A stretch of 64,000 bases of DNA from Ferrovibrio sp. MS7 (GCF_038404985.1 NZ_JBBKBA010000002.1:248001-312000); one strand, 5' to 3'; positions 37,813 to 47,213 are shown, numbered from the stretch's first letter. A program made the numbers and translations. The notes: generated from the sequence alone by a model not told the origin.

Positions 37813-38984
37813 GAAATTTTTTCCAGGTAGCTAGAGATGATCAAGCGATCTTCGGCATCGGGCCGTAGCTCAAGGTATTTACGGAAGGATTTTACCGCTT
37901 CTTCGTGCTGGCGACGGCGGCGCTGCAACAGGCCAAGCGCGCGCCAAGTCTCCGGCGGCGGGTTATCGGCTGCTATGGCACGCTGGTAGGTTTCCTCGGC
38001 CTGGGTGGTGTCATTAGTTTCTTGCCGCAGGCGGTAGACTTCTGCCTCGAAGAAAATCAGTTCGCCATCATTGGGCTGTTCTTTTTGCAACCGGCGAAGC
38101 AGCACCAGCGAGCGATCATACTGGCGCAGCCGTAATTCATCTTCGAGCATCATGAAACGGATGTGGCGCACATGGTCGCGGTAACGCGAGGCGAAGTCTT
38201 CCCCCTTATTGCCAAGTTCGTTGGCCCGCGTTTTCAAGGTATCCATACGCTCCTGCGAAGCGGGATGGCTCGCAAACAACAAGCTCTGCCCCTTGTAATT
38301 CTTGTCAGCCTCAGTCTCCTCGATCATCTGCTGCCAGACCTCAGAGGCTGCCATGGGCTGGTATCCGGCGCGCGCCATGGCATCGATGCCATAGCGGTCA
38401 GCCTCGCGCTCATGCTCGCGGCTATAGGCAAAGTTACCCGCAATCAGAATCAGGTTGGTGAGGTTGCCCACCGCACCAACACCGGCTGCCGCCAATCCCA
38501 TGCTCAGAAACACGCTGAAATCAGCGCGCGCCCTGAGATCACGCATACGCGCCAGCGAATGCTTATGCACATAATGGCCTATTTCGTGGCCGATTACGGC
38601 CGCAAGCTGCGCCTCATTCTTCACGCGCAGCAGTAATCCACTCCACACCTGCATCATGCCGTTGGGATACATTGTGGCATTGAAAAGAGGCGTCCGGATC
38701 AGGTAGACTCGCATGTCATTGCGGAATTCTGGGCTGAGTCGCCCGATAATATCTTCCAGATACTGGTTCCACTCGGCATCGCGCATACGGTACCGTGACC
38801 GTTGGGTTTCGCGCTCCGCCTTCTCAACGCTGAGCCAAAGACCACCTTCATCGGTATTCGACGCTGGCCGATAGCCGGAGACCATCGGTGCTTCATTGCC
38901 CGTGGTCGCATTGCAGGCCGCCAATCCGGTCAGCGAGCAGGCGCAGAGCCCACGCAGCACATAGCGGCGATTATGGCTAGTCAT
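37809..38984 (-). CDS. M48-family zinc metalloprotease lipoprotein with TPR tail
   Basis: 391 residues. The signal peptide has an RRYVLRGL start and lipobox LAAC (Cys24). The gluzincin site is H133-E-I-G-H137 with third ligand Glu192 in SREHEREADRYG. Residues about 280-390 form TPR-like helices (YDRSLVLLRRLQKEQPNDGE, WRALGLLQRRRRQHEEAVKS). The architecture resembles BepA/YfgC periplasmic proteases, which handle outer-membrane protein quality control. Start overlaps the preceding lipoprotein stop by 4 bp, and its stop overlaps the next lipoprotein start by 4 bp. Confidence 0.9.
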   Translation of the reverse strand: MTSHNRRYVLRGLCACSLTGLAACNATTGNEAPMVSGYRPASNTDEGGLWLSVEKAERETQRSRYRMRDAEWNQYLEDIIGRLSPEFRNDMRVYLIRTPLFNATMYPNGMMQVWSGLLLRVKNEAQLAAVIGHEIGHYVHKHSLARMRDLRARADFSVFLSMGLAAAGVGAVGNLTNLILIAGNFAYSREHEREADRYGIDAMARAGYQPMAASEVWQQMIEETEADKNYKGQSLLFASHPASQERMDTLKTRANELGNKGEDFASRYRDHVRHIRFMMLEDELRLRQYDRSLVLLRRLQKEQPNDGELIFFEAEVYRLRQETNDTTQAEETYQRAIAADNPPPETWRALGLLQRRRRQHEEAVKSFRKYLELRPDAEDRLIISSYLEKIS

Positions 38985-39682
38985 TTCGGCAATTGTGCCA
39001 TCAGATTTTCTGCCGTGTTGGCGGCACCCTCGGCGCTACGCAGATCGCCATGCCCGCGCGCCAGCAGGTTGAACCACACGATATTGCCGGTTTCGAGTTC
39101 TACCAGCGAGGCAAAGCCAAGCTGCTGTCCGCCCGGCAGTGCCACGCCAAAGGCCGCCGCCGCCAGGAACATCACCACGGCACGGCCGCCGCTGGTGTAG
39201 CTGTCGCGCACCCAGACGAACAGGGCGTAATCCGCGCCATACACCTCCTTGAGCACCTTGGCTGAGCTGCCGAGACTCCATTCGAAAGCACCTGCCTTGC
39301 TCGGCAGAGGTGGCTGTCCCATATAATGGTGGAGCAAGATCGATTGGCCCACCACGCCATGCAGCTTGATCAACTGGTTCGCCAGATCGTTGCGGGCCTC
39401 ATCGGCCTTGCCGTCGCTGAACACCGCCATCTGGATGTTGCGATTCTGCTTTTCATTGCGGATCGACTCCAGCAGCAGCTTGTTGGCGGCCTCGGTCCAA
39501 TCCGCCTTAACTTCCGGCATGCCACCGGCACTGAGCAGCGACAGCTCAACATCCAGAGGCATCAGAACCACCGTGGGCTGCTTCTCCGGATCTCTCTTCA
39601 AGGTAGTGGTGAGCTGATGGGTCCTGGTGTTGCAACCGGCAAGAATCAGTACGGCAGCGATCAGAAGTATATATTTACGCAC
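38981..39682 (-). CDS. Predicted lipoprotein, first gene of the protease operon
   Basis: 233 residues, lipobox LAGC (Cys17). Features seen: QPTVVLMPLDVELSLLSAGG, ADWTEAANKLLLESI, GQSILLHHYMGQPPLP, YGADYALFVWVRDSYTSGGR, a hydrophobic Ala/Gly stretch (VMFLAAAAFGVALPGG) and SLVELETGNIVWFNLLAR. The layout recalls CsgG/GNA1162-like lipoproteins but I cannot assign a family. Coupled by a 4-bp overlap to the M48 protease, so the three proteins probably act together at the outer membrane. Confidence 0.75.
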   Translation of the reverse strand: MRKYILLIAAVLILAGCNTRTHQLTTTLKRDPEKQPTVVLMPLDVELSLLSAGGMPEVKADWTEAANKLLLESIRNEKQNRNIQMAVFSDGKADEARNDLANQLIKLHGVVGQSILLHHYMGQPPLPSKAGAFEWSLGSSAKVLKEVYGADYALFVWVRDSYTSGGRAVVMFLAAAAFGVALPGGQQLGFASLVELETGNIVWFNLLARGHGDLRSAEGAANTAENLMAQLPK

Positions 39683-39710
39683 GAGCTCCCCCAGGAATCA
39701 CGAATATAGA

Positions 39711-39728
39711 CAAAGTATATCTACTTTG
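39711..39728. promoter_or_regulatory. Inverted repeat upstream of the lipoprotein/protease operon
   Basis: CAAAGTA-TATC-TACTTTG, a perfect 7-bp inverted repeat, lies about 30 bp upstream of the first lipoprotein start. A minus-strand TATATT (39703-39708) immediately downstream could be the -10 element, so the repeat would overlap the -35 region and could be an operator. No regulator is suggested by the sequence. Confidence 0.4.
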
Positions 39729-39786
39729 ACCTGCATAACAATAGGTTGCGTGAGTTCCGTGAGGGACTAAACTAATCGCTAGACGT

Positions 39787-40362
39787 TCACTCCTTGTCGC
39801 GCTCGGCATCGATGATCACCGGGCCGGCGGCCTGGGCACGCTGCTGCGCTTCCGCCGCCAGCAGGATCAGGCCCGCGAACACCCCCATGCAGAGGCCGAG
39901 CCAGGCGCCATAGAGCCCGAGGCCGAGGCCCAGCAGCACGGCGCCGATGCCAGCGGGATCCTGGCCCACCCAGTCAGCGAGCAGCAGCCCGGTGGCCAGT
40001 CCGACGCTGAGGCCGGCCACGCCATAGGGCGCCAGGCCACGCAATTTTGCCCAGGAGATCAGCAGCAGCAGCGGCAGGCCGCCGAGCAGCATGGCGCCGT
40101 ACATCACGGCCGCGGCGCCGAGCGCCAGGGCGAAGCCGGCCGCCATCAGCGACCAGCCGAGCGGGCCGAGGACGACCAGCAGCAGCAACGGCGCATGGGC
40201 GGCGACCAGACCCAGCGGCGGTGCGATCAGCAAGGCGATGAGAAATTGCAGCGGCCGCGAAGATGGCACGCCGCGCACCCGCCAGCGCTGTGGACGTCGC
40301 GTCGTGCCGCTGTCTTCGGGGCCGTTGCTTGGCGCGCCGGGAAAACCGGGCAGATCGCTCAC
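39787..40362 (-). CDS. Hypothetical polytopic membrane protein
   Basis: 191 residues beginning at a GTG (40362). A basic, proline-rich N-terminus (TTRRPQRWRVRGVPSSRP) precedes four or five hydrophobic Ala/Leu/Gly-rich segments (LQFLIALLIAPPLGLVAAHA, GWSLMAAGFALALGAAAV, LGLGLGLYGAWLGLCMGVFA) and a charged tail ending IIDAERDKE. No family recognised. No clear Shine-Dalgarno, so the start is uncertain. It follows the Pmp3-like gene by 24 nt in the same direction. Confidence 0.6.
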   Translation of the reverse strand: MSDLPGFPGAPSNGPEDSGTTRRPQRWRVRGVPSSRPLQFLIALLIAPPLGLVAAHAPLLLLVVLGPLGWSLMAAGFALALGAAAVMYGAMLLGGLPLLLLISWAKLRGLAPYGVAGLSVGLATGLLLADWVGQDPAGIGAVLLGLGLGLYGAWLGLCMGVFAGLILLAAEAQQRAQAAGPVIIDAERDKE

Positions 40363-40386
40363 CGGAGAATGCTCACGATAGCGGCC

Positions 40387-40575
40387 TTAGACGCCCTGGC
40401 TTTCGCGGATCTTCTTGTCGGTATTGTACTGGCTCAGCGTATAGACCGCCCAGAGGGCGGCCGGAATCCAGCCGATCAGGGTGAGTTGCAGGATCAGGCA
40501 GATGATGCCGGAGAACGGGCGGCCGATGGTGAAGAACAGCAGGAAGGGCAGGAAGATCGCGATCAGCAGGCGCAT
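40387..40575 (-). CDS. YqaE/Pmp3-family small membrane protein
   Basis: 62 residues, two membrane helices: MRLLIAIFLPFLLFFTIGRP and CLILQLTLIGWIPAALWAVY, ending YNTDKKIRESQGV. This is the UPF0057/Pmp3 pattern. Members affect membrane potential and stress tolerance in yeast and plants; bacterial roles are unclear. A TCCAGGGAA purine cluster precedes the ATG. Confidence 0.9.
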   Translation of the reverse strand: MRLLIAIFLPFLLFFTIGRPFSGIICLILQLTLIGWIPAALWAVYTLSQYNTDKKIRESQGV

Positions 40576-40607
40576 GTTGGGTTCCCTGGAGAATGATTAC
40601 GCCCAGT

Positions 40608-41270
40608 TTATCCCGAGGCAGCCGCATTGCGCCAGCCAAACAGGATCAACACTTGCGCCGCCACATAGATGATCCAGATTGCCGGGCCGGCCCAGGCGAT
40701 GGGTTCCACGAATTTGTCCAGCGCAATAAGCGAGTCTGACAGGATGAAGCTGACCGCGCCCAATCCAACCAGTGGTTTGCCGGGCAAGAGCAAAGCCGCC
40801 ACGCCCATGGTGATGATGGCGGCAACATAGCCATAAACCGGCAGCAGCAGCTTGCCGAGGCCGGGCGTCAGCACTGACAGCATGATGGCGGCATAGGCCA
40901 GCAGCAACACGATCAGCAGCCATTGCCGCAGCGACGGCCGCGCACGGTGTTTCAGGAACAGCGCCAGATAGGCGAGATGCGCCAGCAGGAAACTGGCCAG
41001 CGCCGGCACGAACAGGCGCACCCGGTCGAGCGCCAGGAACACGTCGCCGGCGGCGGAAAACATCAAGGCGATACAGAGCAGCTTGGCTATCGCATCGCCG
41101 CCGCGCCAGCGCCAGATGCTGAACGCCAGCAGCGGGCAGACGGCACCCTTGACCACAACGATGGCGATTTTCGGCACGGCCAGCAGCGGCAGCGCCAGAT
41201 ACAGCGCCGCCAGCAGCAACGCCAAAACAAACGGCGCGCCCAACGATGCCGGGCGCGCCGCGATAGTCAT
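40608..41270 (-). CDS. YhhN/TMEM86-family lysoplasmalogenase-like membrane protein
   Basis: 220 residues with about eight membrane helices. Family marks are FSAAGDVFLALDR, FLLAHLAYLALFLKHR, GAVSFILSDSLIALDKFVEP and WIIYVAAQVLILFGW, the YhhN pattern with conserved Asp residues in membrane segments. Homologues hydrolyse the vinyl ether of lysoplasmalogens. Starts 12 nt after the mdh stop, so it may share the mdh transcript. Confidence 0.87.
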   Translation of the reverse strand: MTIAARPASLGAPFVLALLLAALYLALPLLAVPKIAIVVVKGAVCPLLAFSIWRWRGGDAIAKLLCIALMFSAAGDVFLALDRVRLFVPALASFLLAHLAYLALFLKHRARPSLRQWLLIVLLLAYAAIMLSVLTPGLGKLLLPVYGYVAAIITMGVAALLLPGKPLVGLGAVSFILSDSLIALDKFVEPIAWAGPAIWIIYVAAQVLILFGWRNAAASG

Positions 41271-41282
41271 AGCCGGATAAAC

Positions 41283-42341
<1,059 letters not shown>

Positions 42342-42355
42342 TCAAGCGTATTTTG

Positions 42356-43117
42356 TTACTTCGGCGCCATGCGGATGGCGCCGTCGAGGCGGATGGTCTC
42401 GCCGTTCAGCATCTGGTTTTCGCAGATATGGCGGGCCAGCGCGGCATATTCCTCCGGACGGCCGAGGCGCGACGGATACGGCACCGACTTGCCCAGGCTT
42501 TCCTGCGCTTCCGGCGGCAGGGCGAACATCATCGGGGTGCCGAACAGACCCGGCGCGATGGTGCAGACGCGGATGCCAAAGGAGGCGAATTCACGCGCCA
42601 GCGGCAGGGTCATGCCATGCACGCCGGCCTTGGAAGCGCCATAGGCCGGCTGGCCGATCTGGCCATCGAATGCAGCGACGGAAGCGGTGTTGATGATGCA
42701 GCCGCGCTCCTTGCCATCCATCTCGGCCTGCTGCTGCATGTGATGCGCCACCAGGCGGATCATGTTGAACGTGCCGACCAGGTTGATCTGCACCACGCGG
42801 ATGAACTTCTCAAGCGCCACCGGGCCGTCCTTGCCCACCGCCTTCATCGGCGTGCCGACGCCAGCGCAATTGACCAGCACGCGCAGCGGGCCGACCTTCT
42901 CCGCCGCTTCCTTCACGGCGGCCTCGCCGCCCGGGCCATCGGCCACGTCGCACTTGATGGCAACGCCGCCGATCTCCTTGGCGGTCTGCTGGGCGAGTTC
43001 GAGATTCATGTCGAAGATCGCAACCTTGGCACCGGCCTTGGCCAGTTCACGCGCCGTGGCGGCACCCAGACCCGATGCGCCGCCGGTGACGATGGCGCCC
43101 ACTCCCTTGAGATCCAT
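42356..43117 (-). CDS. Short-chain dehydrogenase (3-hydroxyacyl-CoA dehydrogenase type II-like)
   Basis: 253 residues; ATG 43117 behind AGGAGGGAAG. Cofactor motif TGGASGLGAATA, Asp for NAD selection (AIFDMN), NCAGVG, and catalytic SVAAFDGQIGQPAYGASKAG (Ser, Tyr-x-x-x-Lys). The AAFDGQIGQ and GLFGTPMMFALPPE segments resemble HSD17B10/type II 3-hydroxyacyl-CoA dehydrogenases, so a role in fatty or branched acyl-CoA oxidation is likely. A terminator follows. Confidence 0.87.
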   Translation of the reverse strand: MDLKGVGAIVTGGASGLGAATARELAKAGAKVAIFDMNLELAQQTAKEIGGVAIKCDVADGPGGEAAVKEAAEKVGPLRVLVNCAGVGTPMKAVGKDGPVALEKFIRVVQINLVGTFNMIRLVAHHMQQQAEMDGKERGCIINTASVAAFDGQIGQPAYGASKAGVHGMTLPLAREFASFGIRVCTIAPGLFGTPMMFALPPEAQESLGKSVPYPSRLGRPEEYAALARHICENQMLNGETIRLDGAIRMAPK

Positions 43118-43221
43118 GTTCTTCCCTCCTGATAGTTCACTAGCATTACAAAAAGCTGCCGGCCTTATAACCGAAACGCCCAAGCCTTGGCGATAGCCGG
43201 GCCAGCCCCCATATCCGGGGC

Positions 43222-43551
43222 ATGGCCGATATCGAACCCGCCCGTTTCTGGGCCAAATTCAAGGCTGCCCTGAGCCACCTGCCCTGGGCCGACCAGCTCC
43301 TGGCAGCCTATTACTGCGCCACCGACAGCCAGACCCCGGCCCGGGTGAAAGCCATCCTGGCCGGCGCCATCGGCTATTTCATCCTGCCGCTGGATGCCGT
43401 GCCGGACTTCTTCGTCCTGCTCGGTTACACCGACGACCTTGCCGTGCTGCTGCTGGCCGCCAAGGCCGTGGAAGGCCATATAACCGAGGCCCATCGCGAA
43501 CGCGCCCAGGCGGCGCTCAAGGCCGCCCGCGATGAGGCCGGTTCAAGCTAA
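43222..43551 (+). CDS. YkvA-like DUF1232 membrane protein
   Basis: 109 residues. The core TPARVKAILAGAIGYFILPL followed by DAVPDFFVLLGYTDDLAVLL is the DUF1232 signature, with a short helical N-terminus (ADIEPARFWAKFKAALSHLP) and an Ala-rich C-terminal helix. Role unknown. Its stop overlaps the convergent GST stop by 4 bp. Confidence 0.85.
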   Translation: MADIEPARFWAKFKAALSHLPWADQLLAAYYCATDSQTPARVKAILAGAIGYFILPLDAVPDFFVLLGYTDDLAVLLLAAKAVEGHITEAHRERAQAALKAARDEAGSS

Positions 43552-44324
43552 CCAATCAGGCCGCCAAAACGGATATTGCCCTTGGCCAAGCCTTCCTGGA
43601 CAATGCTCACACCTCCTGCCCGCAGCATCCAGTCGAGCCGGTAATCGCGATACTGCCGCTTGGCCTGCGACCCGGCATAGGCTTCAGCCATTGCCTTGAA
43701 TTCCGCTATGCCGGCCTTTGCCTCAGCCATGGTCTGCTGCACACTCGGCCGCTCCAGCGCGCGGGTCAGCCACGCGGCGAGCTTGCTGCCTTCTGGCGGC
43801 GGCGTGCGCTGGCCGCGCGCATTCATCACATGCGGAAACACCGCGCAATCGGCGCGGCCCCAGGCCTCACCGCCAAAATACGGTTTATCCCCGAGTTGCT
43901 GCTCGAGATAGGCGAAAAGTTGCTGCAGGCTGTTCTTTGCCTCGGCCAGGATTGCCGCCTGCAACTCGCCCTGGGCCCGGCGGAACACCGTCACCTCGCT
44001 GGTGCAGAAGATCACCGCCTCGAACGGGCCGTCGCAGAGTTCCTCAATCTGTCGGGCCCGGGCGCGGCCCAGCGGGTCCTTCGGCAGCAAAGCCGGCTCC
44101 GGCCATTTGTCCTCGATATAATCGAGGATGATGCTGGAATCCCATACCGCCGCATCGCCATCCAGCAGCAGCGGGATTTCGCCGCGCGGGTTGGCGGCGC
44201 GCACCGGATCGGCGGTCGTAAGATCAGTGCCCCGGATCTCAAATGGAATATTCTTTTCGCGCAGCGCGATTTTCACCTTCTGGGCGAAGGGCGACAACGC
44301 CACGTCAATAAGCACCAGGGCCAT
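43548..44324 (-). CDS. Glutathione S-transferase family protein
   Basis: 258 residues from ATG 44324, behind GGAGGAAAG. The thioredoxin-like N-terminal domain has SPFAQKVKIALREKNIPFEI, NPRGEIPLLLDGDAAVWDSS (glutathione-binding cis-Pro and Ser) and the C-terminal helical domain GGEAWGRADCAVFPHVMNAR. Ser/Cys chemistry at position SPFAQ is unusual: no catalytic Cys or Tyr is evident. Specific substrate unknown. Confidence 0.87.
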   Translation of the reverse strand: MALVLIDVALSPFAQKVKIALREKNIPFEIRGTDLTTADPVRAANPRGEIPLLLDGDAAVWDSSIILDYIEDKWPEPALLPKDPLGRARARQIEELCDGPFEAVIFCTSEVTVFRRAQGELQAAILAEAKNSLQQLFAYLEQQLGDKPYFGGEAWGRADCAVFPHVMNARGQRTPPPEGSKLAAWLTRALERPSVQQTMAEAKAGIAEFKAMAEAYAGSQAKRQYRDYRLDWMLRAGGVSIVQEGLAKGNIRFGGLIG

Positions 44325-44461
44325 CTGCTTTCCTCCCACGTTACACTGTTACGGCAAGTGTCCGCGGCAGTGTGACGGCGGTCAAGCGTTCCCGACAAAA
44401 CCGGGGGTAGCGAACTGCCGATGGATGAAGCCCCGGGGCCGGCCATGCTATAAACGTGGCC

Positions 44462-44935
44462 ATGCGATTCCGCCCAGCCTCCCTGCTTCCCATGGCGGCC
44501 GCGTTCTGGCTTGCCGCCACCCCGCTGGCGGCGCAGAACCCGCCTGCCCCACCGCCGCCGCTCAAGGCCGCCCCGACCATCTTCCTGGCCGAGGGCACCG
44601 TGCTGGCCACCGGCCATGTGCTGGGCGGCGCCACCACCATCCCGGCCAATCCAGGCCAGGTGATCGTGCGCTTCGAGGACAACAGCACCGAAATCTGGAC
44701 CGTGGAAGTCAGCGAGGGGGAGACCCGCGTGTTTCGCCCCGGCAATGTGCTGGTGGCCAAGGCGGAATTCGTCGCCCGCGAGCGCGACGGCCATCCGTCC
44801 TGCTTCATCTACCAGATGCATATCGCGCCGGAATGGATCGGGGCGCCCGGTGGCAGCAGCACCAGCGGCAAACCGGATATCAGCACCGCCGACGACAAGG
44901 TCTATTCCTTCCGCGAAGCGCCCTGCCCTAAATGA
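44462..44935 (+). CDS. Secreted hypothetical protein
   Basis: 157 residues from ATG 44462 (an in-frame GTG lies two codons earlier). A signal peptide (SLLPMAAAFWLAATPLAA) is followed by a Pro-rich linker (PPAPPPPLKAAP) and a small beta-rich domain: PGQVIVRFEDNSTEIWTVEV, SCFIYQMHIAPEWIG. Two Cys in the mature part may form a disulfide. No family recognised. The stop overlaps the next ATG (ATGA). Confidence 0.7.
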   Translation: MRFRPASLLPMAAAFWLAATPLAAQNPPAPPPPLKAAPTIFLAEGTVLATGHVLGGATTIPANPGQVIVRFEDNSTEIWTVEVSEGETRVFRPGNVLVAKAEFVARERDGHPSCFIYQMHIAPEWIGAPGGSSTSGKPDISTADDKVYSFREAPCPK

Positions 44936-45399
44936 GTCAGGCGGATCTGACACTGGCTGACCTTCCCGCCGCGCGCCGCGTGCTGGAAGAATTGCGGAAC
45001 CAGGGCAGCAGCAATCCAATGGCTGGGCCGGTCAGCCTGCATCAGGCGCTGCATCACTGCGCCCAGAGCCTGGAATACGGGTTGCATGGCTTCCCGCAGC
45101 TCAAGCCCGCCTGGTTCCGCGCCAGCATCGGCCCACTGGCGGCGCGTGTGTTCCTGGTGCGCGGCCGGCTGAAGCATGGCCTGGATGCGCCGATCCCGGG
45201 CGCGCCGGAAATTCCCCGCGAGGGTGACATGGCCGCCGCCTACACGCGGCTATTCGCTGCCATTGATGCCTTCGAGGCAGCGGCGCAGAACCGGGGAGCG
45301 CTGCAGCCGCATTTCGCCTATGGCGATGTCGCTCCTGCCGAGTATGCCCGGCTGCAGGCCTACCATATCGCCGAGCATCTGAACGCCTTGCGACGCTAG
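44932..45399 (+). CDS. DUF1569 / DinB-like protein
   Basis: 155 residues: VSLHQALHHCAQSLEYGLHG, FPQLKPAWFRASIGPLAARV, HGLDAPIPGAPEIP, HFAYGDVAPAEYARLQAYHI and AEHLNAL. The pattern fits DUF1569, a DinB-like four-helix bundle; the His residues of LHHCAQS and of YHIAEHL are candidate metal ligands. Function unknown. Translationally coupled to the secreted protein upstream. Confidence 0.75.
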   Translation: MSQADLTLADLPAARRVLEELRNQGSSNPMAGPVSLHQALHHCAQSLEYGLHGFPQLKPAWFRASIGPLAARVFLVRGRLKHGLDAPIPGAPEIPREGDMAAAYTRLFAAIDAFEAAAQNRGALQPHFAYGDVAPAEYARLQAYHIAEHLNALRR

Positions 45400-45460
45400 A
45401 GCGTGATGACGCTTGATTGATGCACGACGCTCGCCTGGTGGCGAACGGCCATGTGGACAC

Positions 45461-45493
45461 AAAAACACGGCGGCGATGCTAGCACCGCCGCCG
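45461..45493 (-). terminator. Intrinsic terminator of the Old Yellow Enzyme gene
   Basis: CGGCGGCG (45468-45475) pairs with CGCCGCCG (45486-45493), with TGCTAGCA extending the stem; on the minus strand it is followed by GTGTTTTTGTG. It is positioned just beyond the oxidoreductase stop. Confidence 0.8.
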
Positions 45494-45536
45494 AAACCGT
45501 CTCAAGTTGACGTGGGGTCAGGCGTAAACGCGATGT

Positions 45537-46625
45537 TTATTCCGCAGCCTGGGCCATGGTCGGGTAATCGGTATAACCCTTGGCGCCGCCGCCATAGAGC
45601 GTGGCGCGCTCCACCGCATTGAGCGGCGCATCGCGGCGCAGGCGTTCCACCAGATCAGGATTGGCGATGAATGGCCGGCCGAAGGCGATCATGTCGGCTT
45701 CGTTCTGTGCCAGTACCGCCTGCGCCATGGCGCGGTCATAGCCGTTATTGGCGATCCACACGCCGTTGTAACGCTGGCGCAGCGCCTTGTAGTCAAAGCC
45801 GGCGCCGAAATTGCGGTCGCCGCCGGTGGCGCCCTCGATGATGTGGATATAGACCGGCTTCAGCTTGTTCAGTTCCTCGACCACATAGTTGAACAGCGGC
45901 TGCGGATTGCTGTCGGCGGCATCGTTGGCCGGCGTTACCGGCGAGATGCGGATGGCGGTGCGGTCGGCGCCCACGGCATCGGTGATCGCCTTCATGGCAC
46001 CGAGCAGTACCTTGGCGCGGTTCTGGATCGAGCCGCCATACTCGTCGGTGCGCTGGTTCGAACCATCGCGCAGGAATTGATCCAGCAGATAGCCATTGGC
46101 GCCATGAGCCTCAACGCCGTCGAAGCCGGCGGCAATTGCATTCTCCGCCGCCTTGCCATAGGCGGCGATGATCGCCGGGATCTCGCTGGCGTCGAGCGCG
46201 CGTGGCTCGGACACATCGGCGAAGCCGCCATTCACAAAGGTCTTGGTCTTGGCGCGGATAGCCGAGGGCGCCACCGGCGCCTGGCCACCCGGTTGCAACG
46301 ACGAGTGGCTGACGCGGCCGACATGCCAGAGCTGCAGGAAGATGCGACCGCCCTTGGCATGCACCGCGTCCGTCACCTTGCGCCAGCCGGCGATCTGCTC
46401 CGGTGAGTGGATGCCGGGCGTATCCTGGTAGCCCTGGCCTTCCGGCACGATCTGCGTCGCCTCGGCGATGATCAGGCCGGCATCGGCGCGCTGGCCGTAA
46501 TATTCTGCCATCAGCTCGGTCGGCACATTGCCTGGGGCGGCGCGGTTGCGGGTCAGCGGCGCCATGGCGATGCGGTTCTTCAAATCATAGCGGCCCAGGC
46601 GAATGGGCGAGAATAAGTCGGTCAT
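45537..46625 (-). CDS. Old Yellow Enzyme-family alkene reductase
   Basis: 362 residues from ATG 46625. FMN-dependent TIM barrel: FSPIRLGRYDLKNRIAMAPL, TRNRA, IIAEATQIVPEGQGY, FLQLWHVGRVSH, FDGVEAHGANGYLLDQFLRD (substrate-binding His/Asn), RTDEYGGSIQNRAK and FGRPFIANPDLVERL. NemA/XenA-like enzymes reduce activated alkenes, nitrate esters or nitroaromatics with NAD(P)H. Divergent from the arsR-type gene; the 213-bp gap may carry shared control. Confidence 0.92.
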   Translation of the reverse strand: MTDLFSPIRLGRYDLKNRIAMAPLTRNRAAPGNVPTELMAEYYGQRADAGLIIAEATQIVPEGQGYQDTPGIHSPEQIAGWRKVTDAVHAKGGRIFLQLWHVGRVSHSSLQPGGQAPVAPSAIRAKTKTFVNGGFADVSEPRALDASEIPAIIAAYGKAAENAIAAGFDGVEAHGANGYLLDQFLRDGSNQRTDEYGGSIQNRAKVLLGAMKAITDAVGADRTAIRISPVTPANDAADSNPQPLFNYVVEELNKLKPVYIHIIEGATGGDRNFGAGFDYKALRQRYNGVWIANNGYDRAMAQAVLAQNEADMIAFGRPFIANPDLVERLRRDAPLNAVERATLYGGGAKGYTDYPTMAQAAE

Positions 46626-46783
46626 GCTGGGAATCCTGTGATCTGTCCGGAATGGGTTGCTGAGGCGGGCAGGCCTAAGATAGGGGTGGATCAGGGATAG
46701 GCAACAAGCCGCCGGGTGGCATTTTAATAGCCGCCATGTCGGGCGCCAAATGACCACCACCAGACGCCAGCGCAGAACGGCGC

Positions 46784-46811
46784 TTGACTCCTGGCGTGGC
46801 CATTATATGTT
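46784..46811 (+). promoter_or_regulatory. Sigma-70-like promoter of the ArsR operon
   Basis: TTGACT (46784-46789) and TATGTT (46806-46811) with a 16-bp spacer give a reasonable housekeeping promoter. The predicted start, near 46818, lies inside the inverted repeat 46810-46824, so a bound repressor would block RNA polymerase. Confidence 0.55.
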
Positions 46812-46828
46812 ATTCGTCGAATAACGAA
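46810..46828. promoter_or_regulatory. Candidate ArsR operator 1
   Basis: TTATTCGTCGAATAA (46810-46824) is a perfect inverted repeat that overlaps the -10 and start point of the regulator's own promoter. Its right half continues as CGAATAACGAA (46818-46828), which recurs exactly at operator 2. Autorepression by the ArsR-type protein is the simplest reading. Confidence 0.7.
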
Positions 46829-46838
46829 TGGACTCGCC

Positions 46839-47198
46839 GTGACCACCCGCTCCACCACGAGAAAGCCGAAACCCAACGCCGATTGCTGCCCCCCTGGTGC
46901 GGCCCCCTCGGAACTGGTGGAGGCTCCGCGCCCAGAGGATGACGAACTGGCCGAACTGGCCAAAGCGCTTGGCCATCCGGTTCGCATTCTCATCATCCGC
47001 AACCTGCTGCGGATCGGCGCCTGCTATTTCGGCAAGCTCGCCGACCTGCTCCCCGTGGCCGCGTCAACCGCCTCGCAGCACCTGACCATCCTCAAGGAAG
47101 CCGGGCTAGTCAAAGGCGATATCAGCGATGCCCGCCCCTGCTATTGCGTGGATGTGAAGAAACTGCGCCGTCTGCAACACCTGATCGGCGACCTTTAA
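46839..47198 (+). CDS. ArsR/SmtB-family repressor with multiple cysteines
   Basis: 119 residues from GTG 46839. Winged helix: LAKALGHPVRILIIRNLL, then ACYFGKLADLLPVAASTASQ with recognition helix TASQHLTILKEAGLV, wing GDISDARPCYCVD. Cys residues at 16-17 (DCC), 62, 101 and 103 (PCYC) could bind a soft metal(loid) such as As(III) or Sb(III); the sites differ from classic ELCVC-type ArsR. It heads the flavoprotein/MFS operon, with operator-like repeats before it and before the next gene. The inducer is inferred, not shown. Confidence 0.87.
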   Translation: MTTRSTTRKPKPNADCCPPGAAPSELVEAPRPEDDELAELAKALGHPVRILIIRNLLRIGACYFGKLADLLPVAASTASQHLTILKEAGLVKGDISDARPCYCVDVKKLRRLQHLIGDL

Positions 47199-47213
47199 AA
47201 AATTTCCCCAATC

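Noticed and set aside
35653-37830. Plus-strand frame of 725 codons over the MFS gene
   Set aside because: Antisense of a clear 12-helix transporter and of the lipoprotein; product is Gln/Glu/His-rich with no domain.
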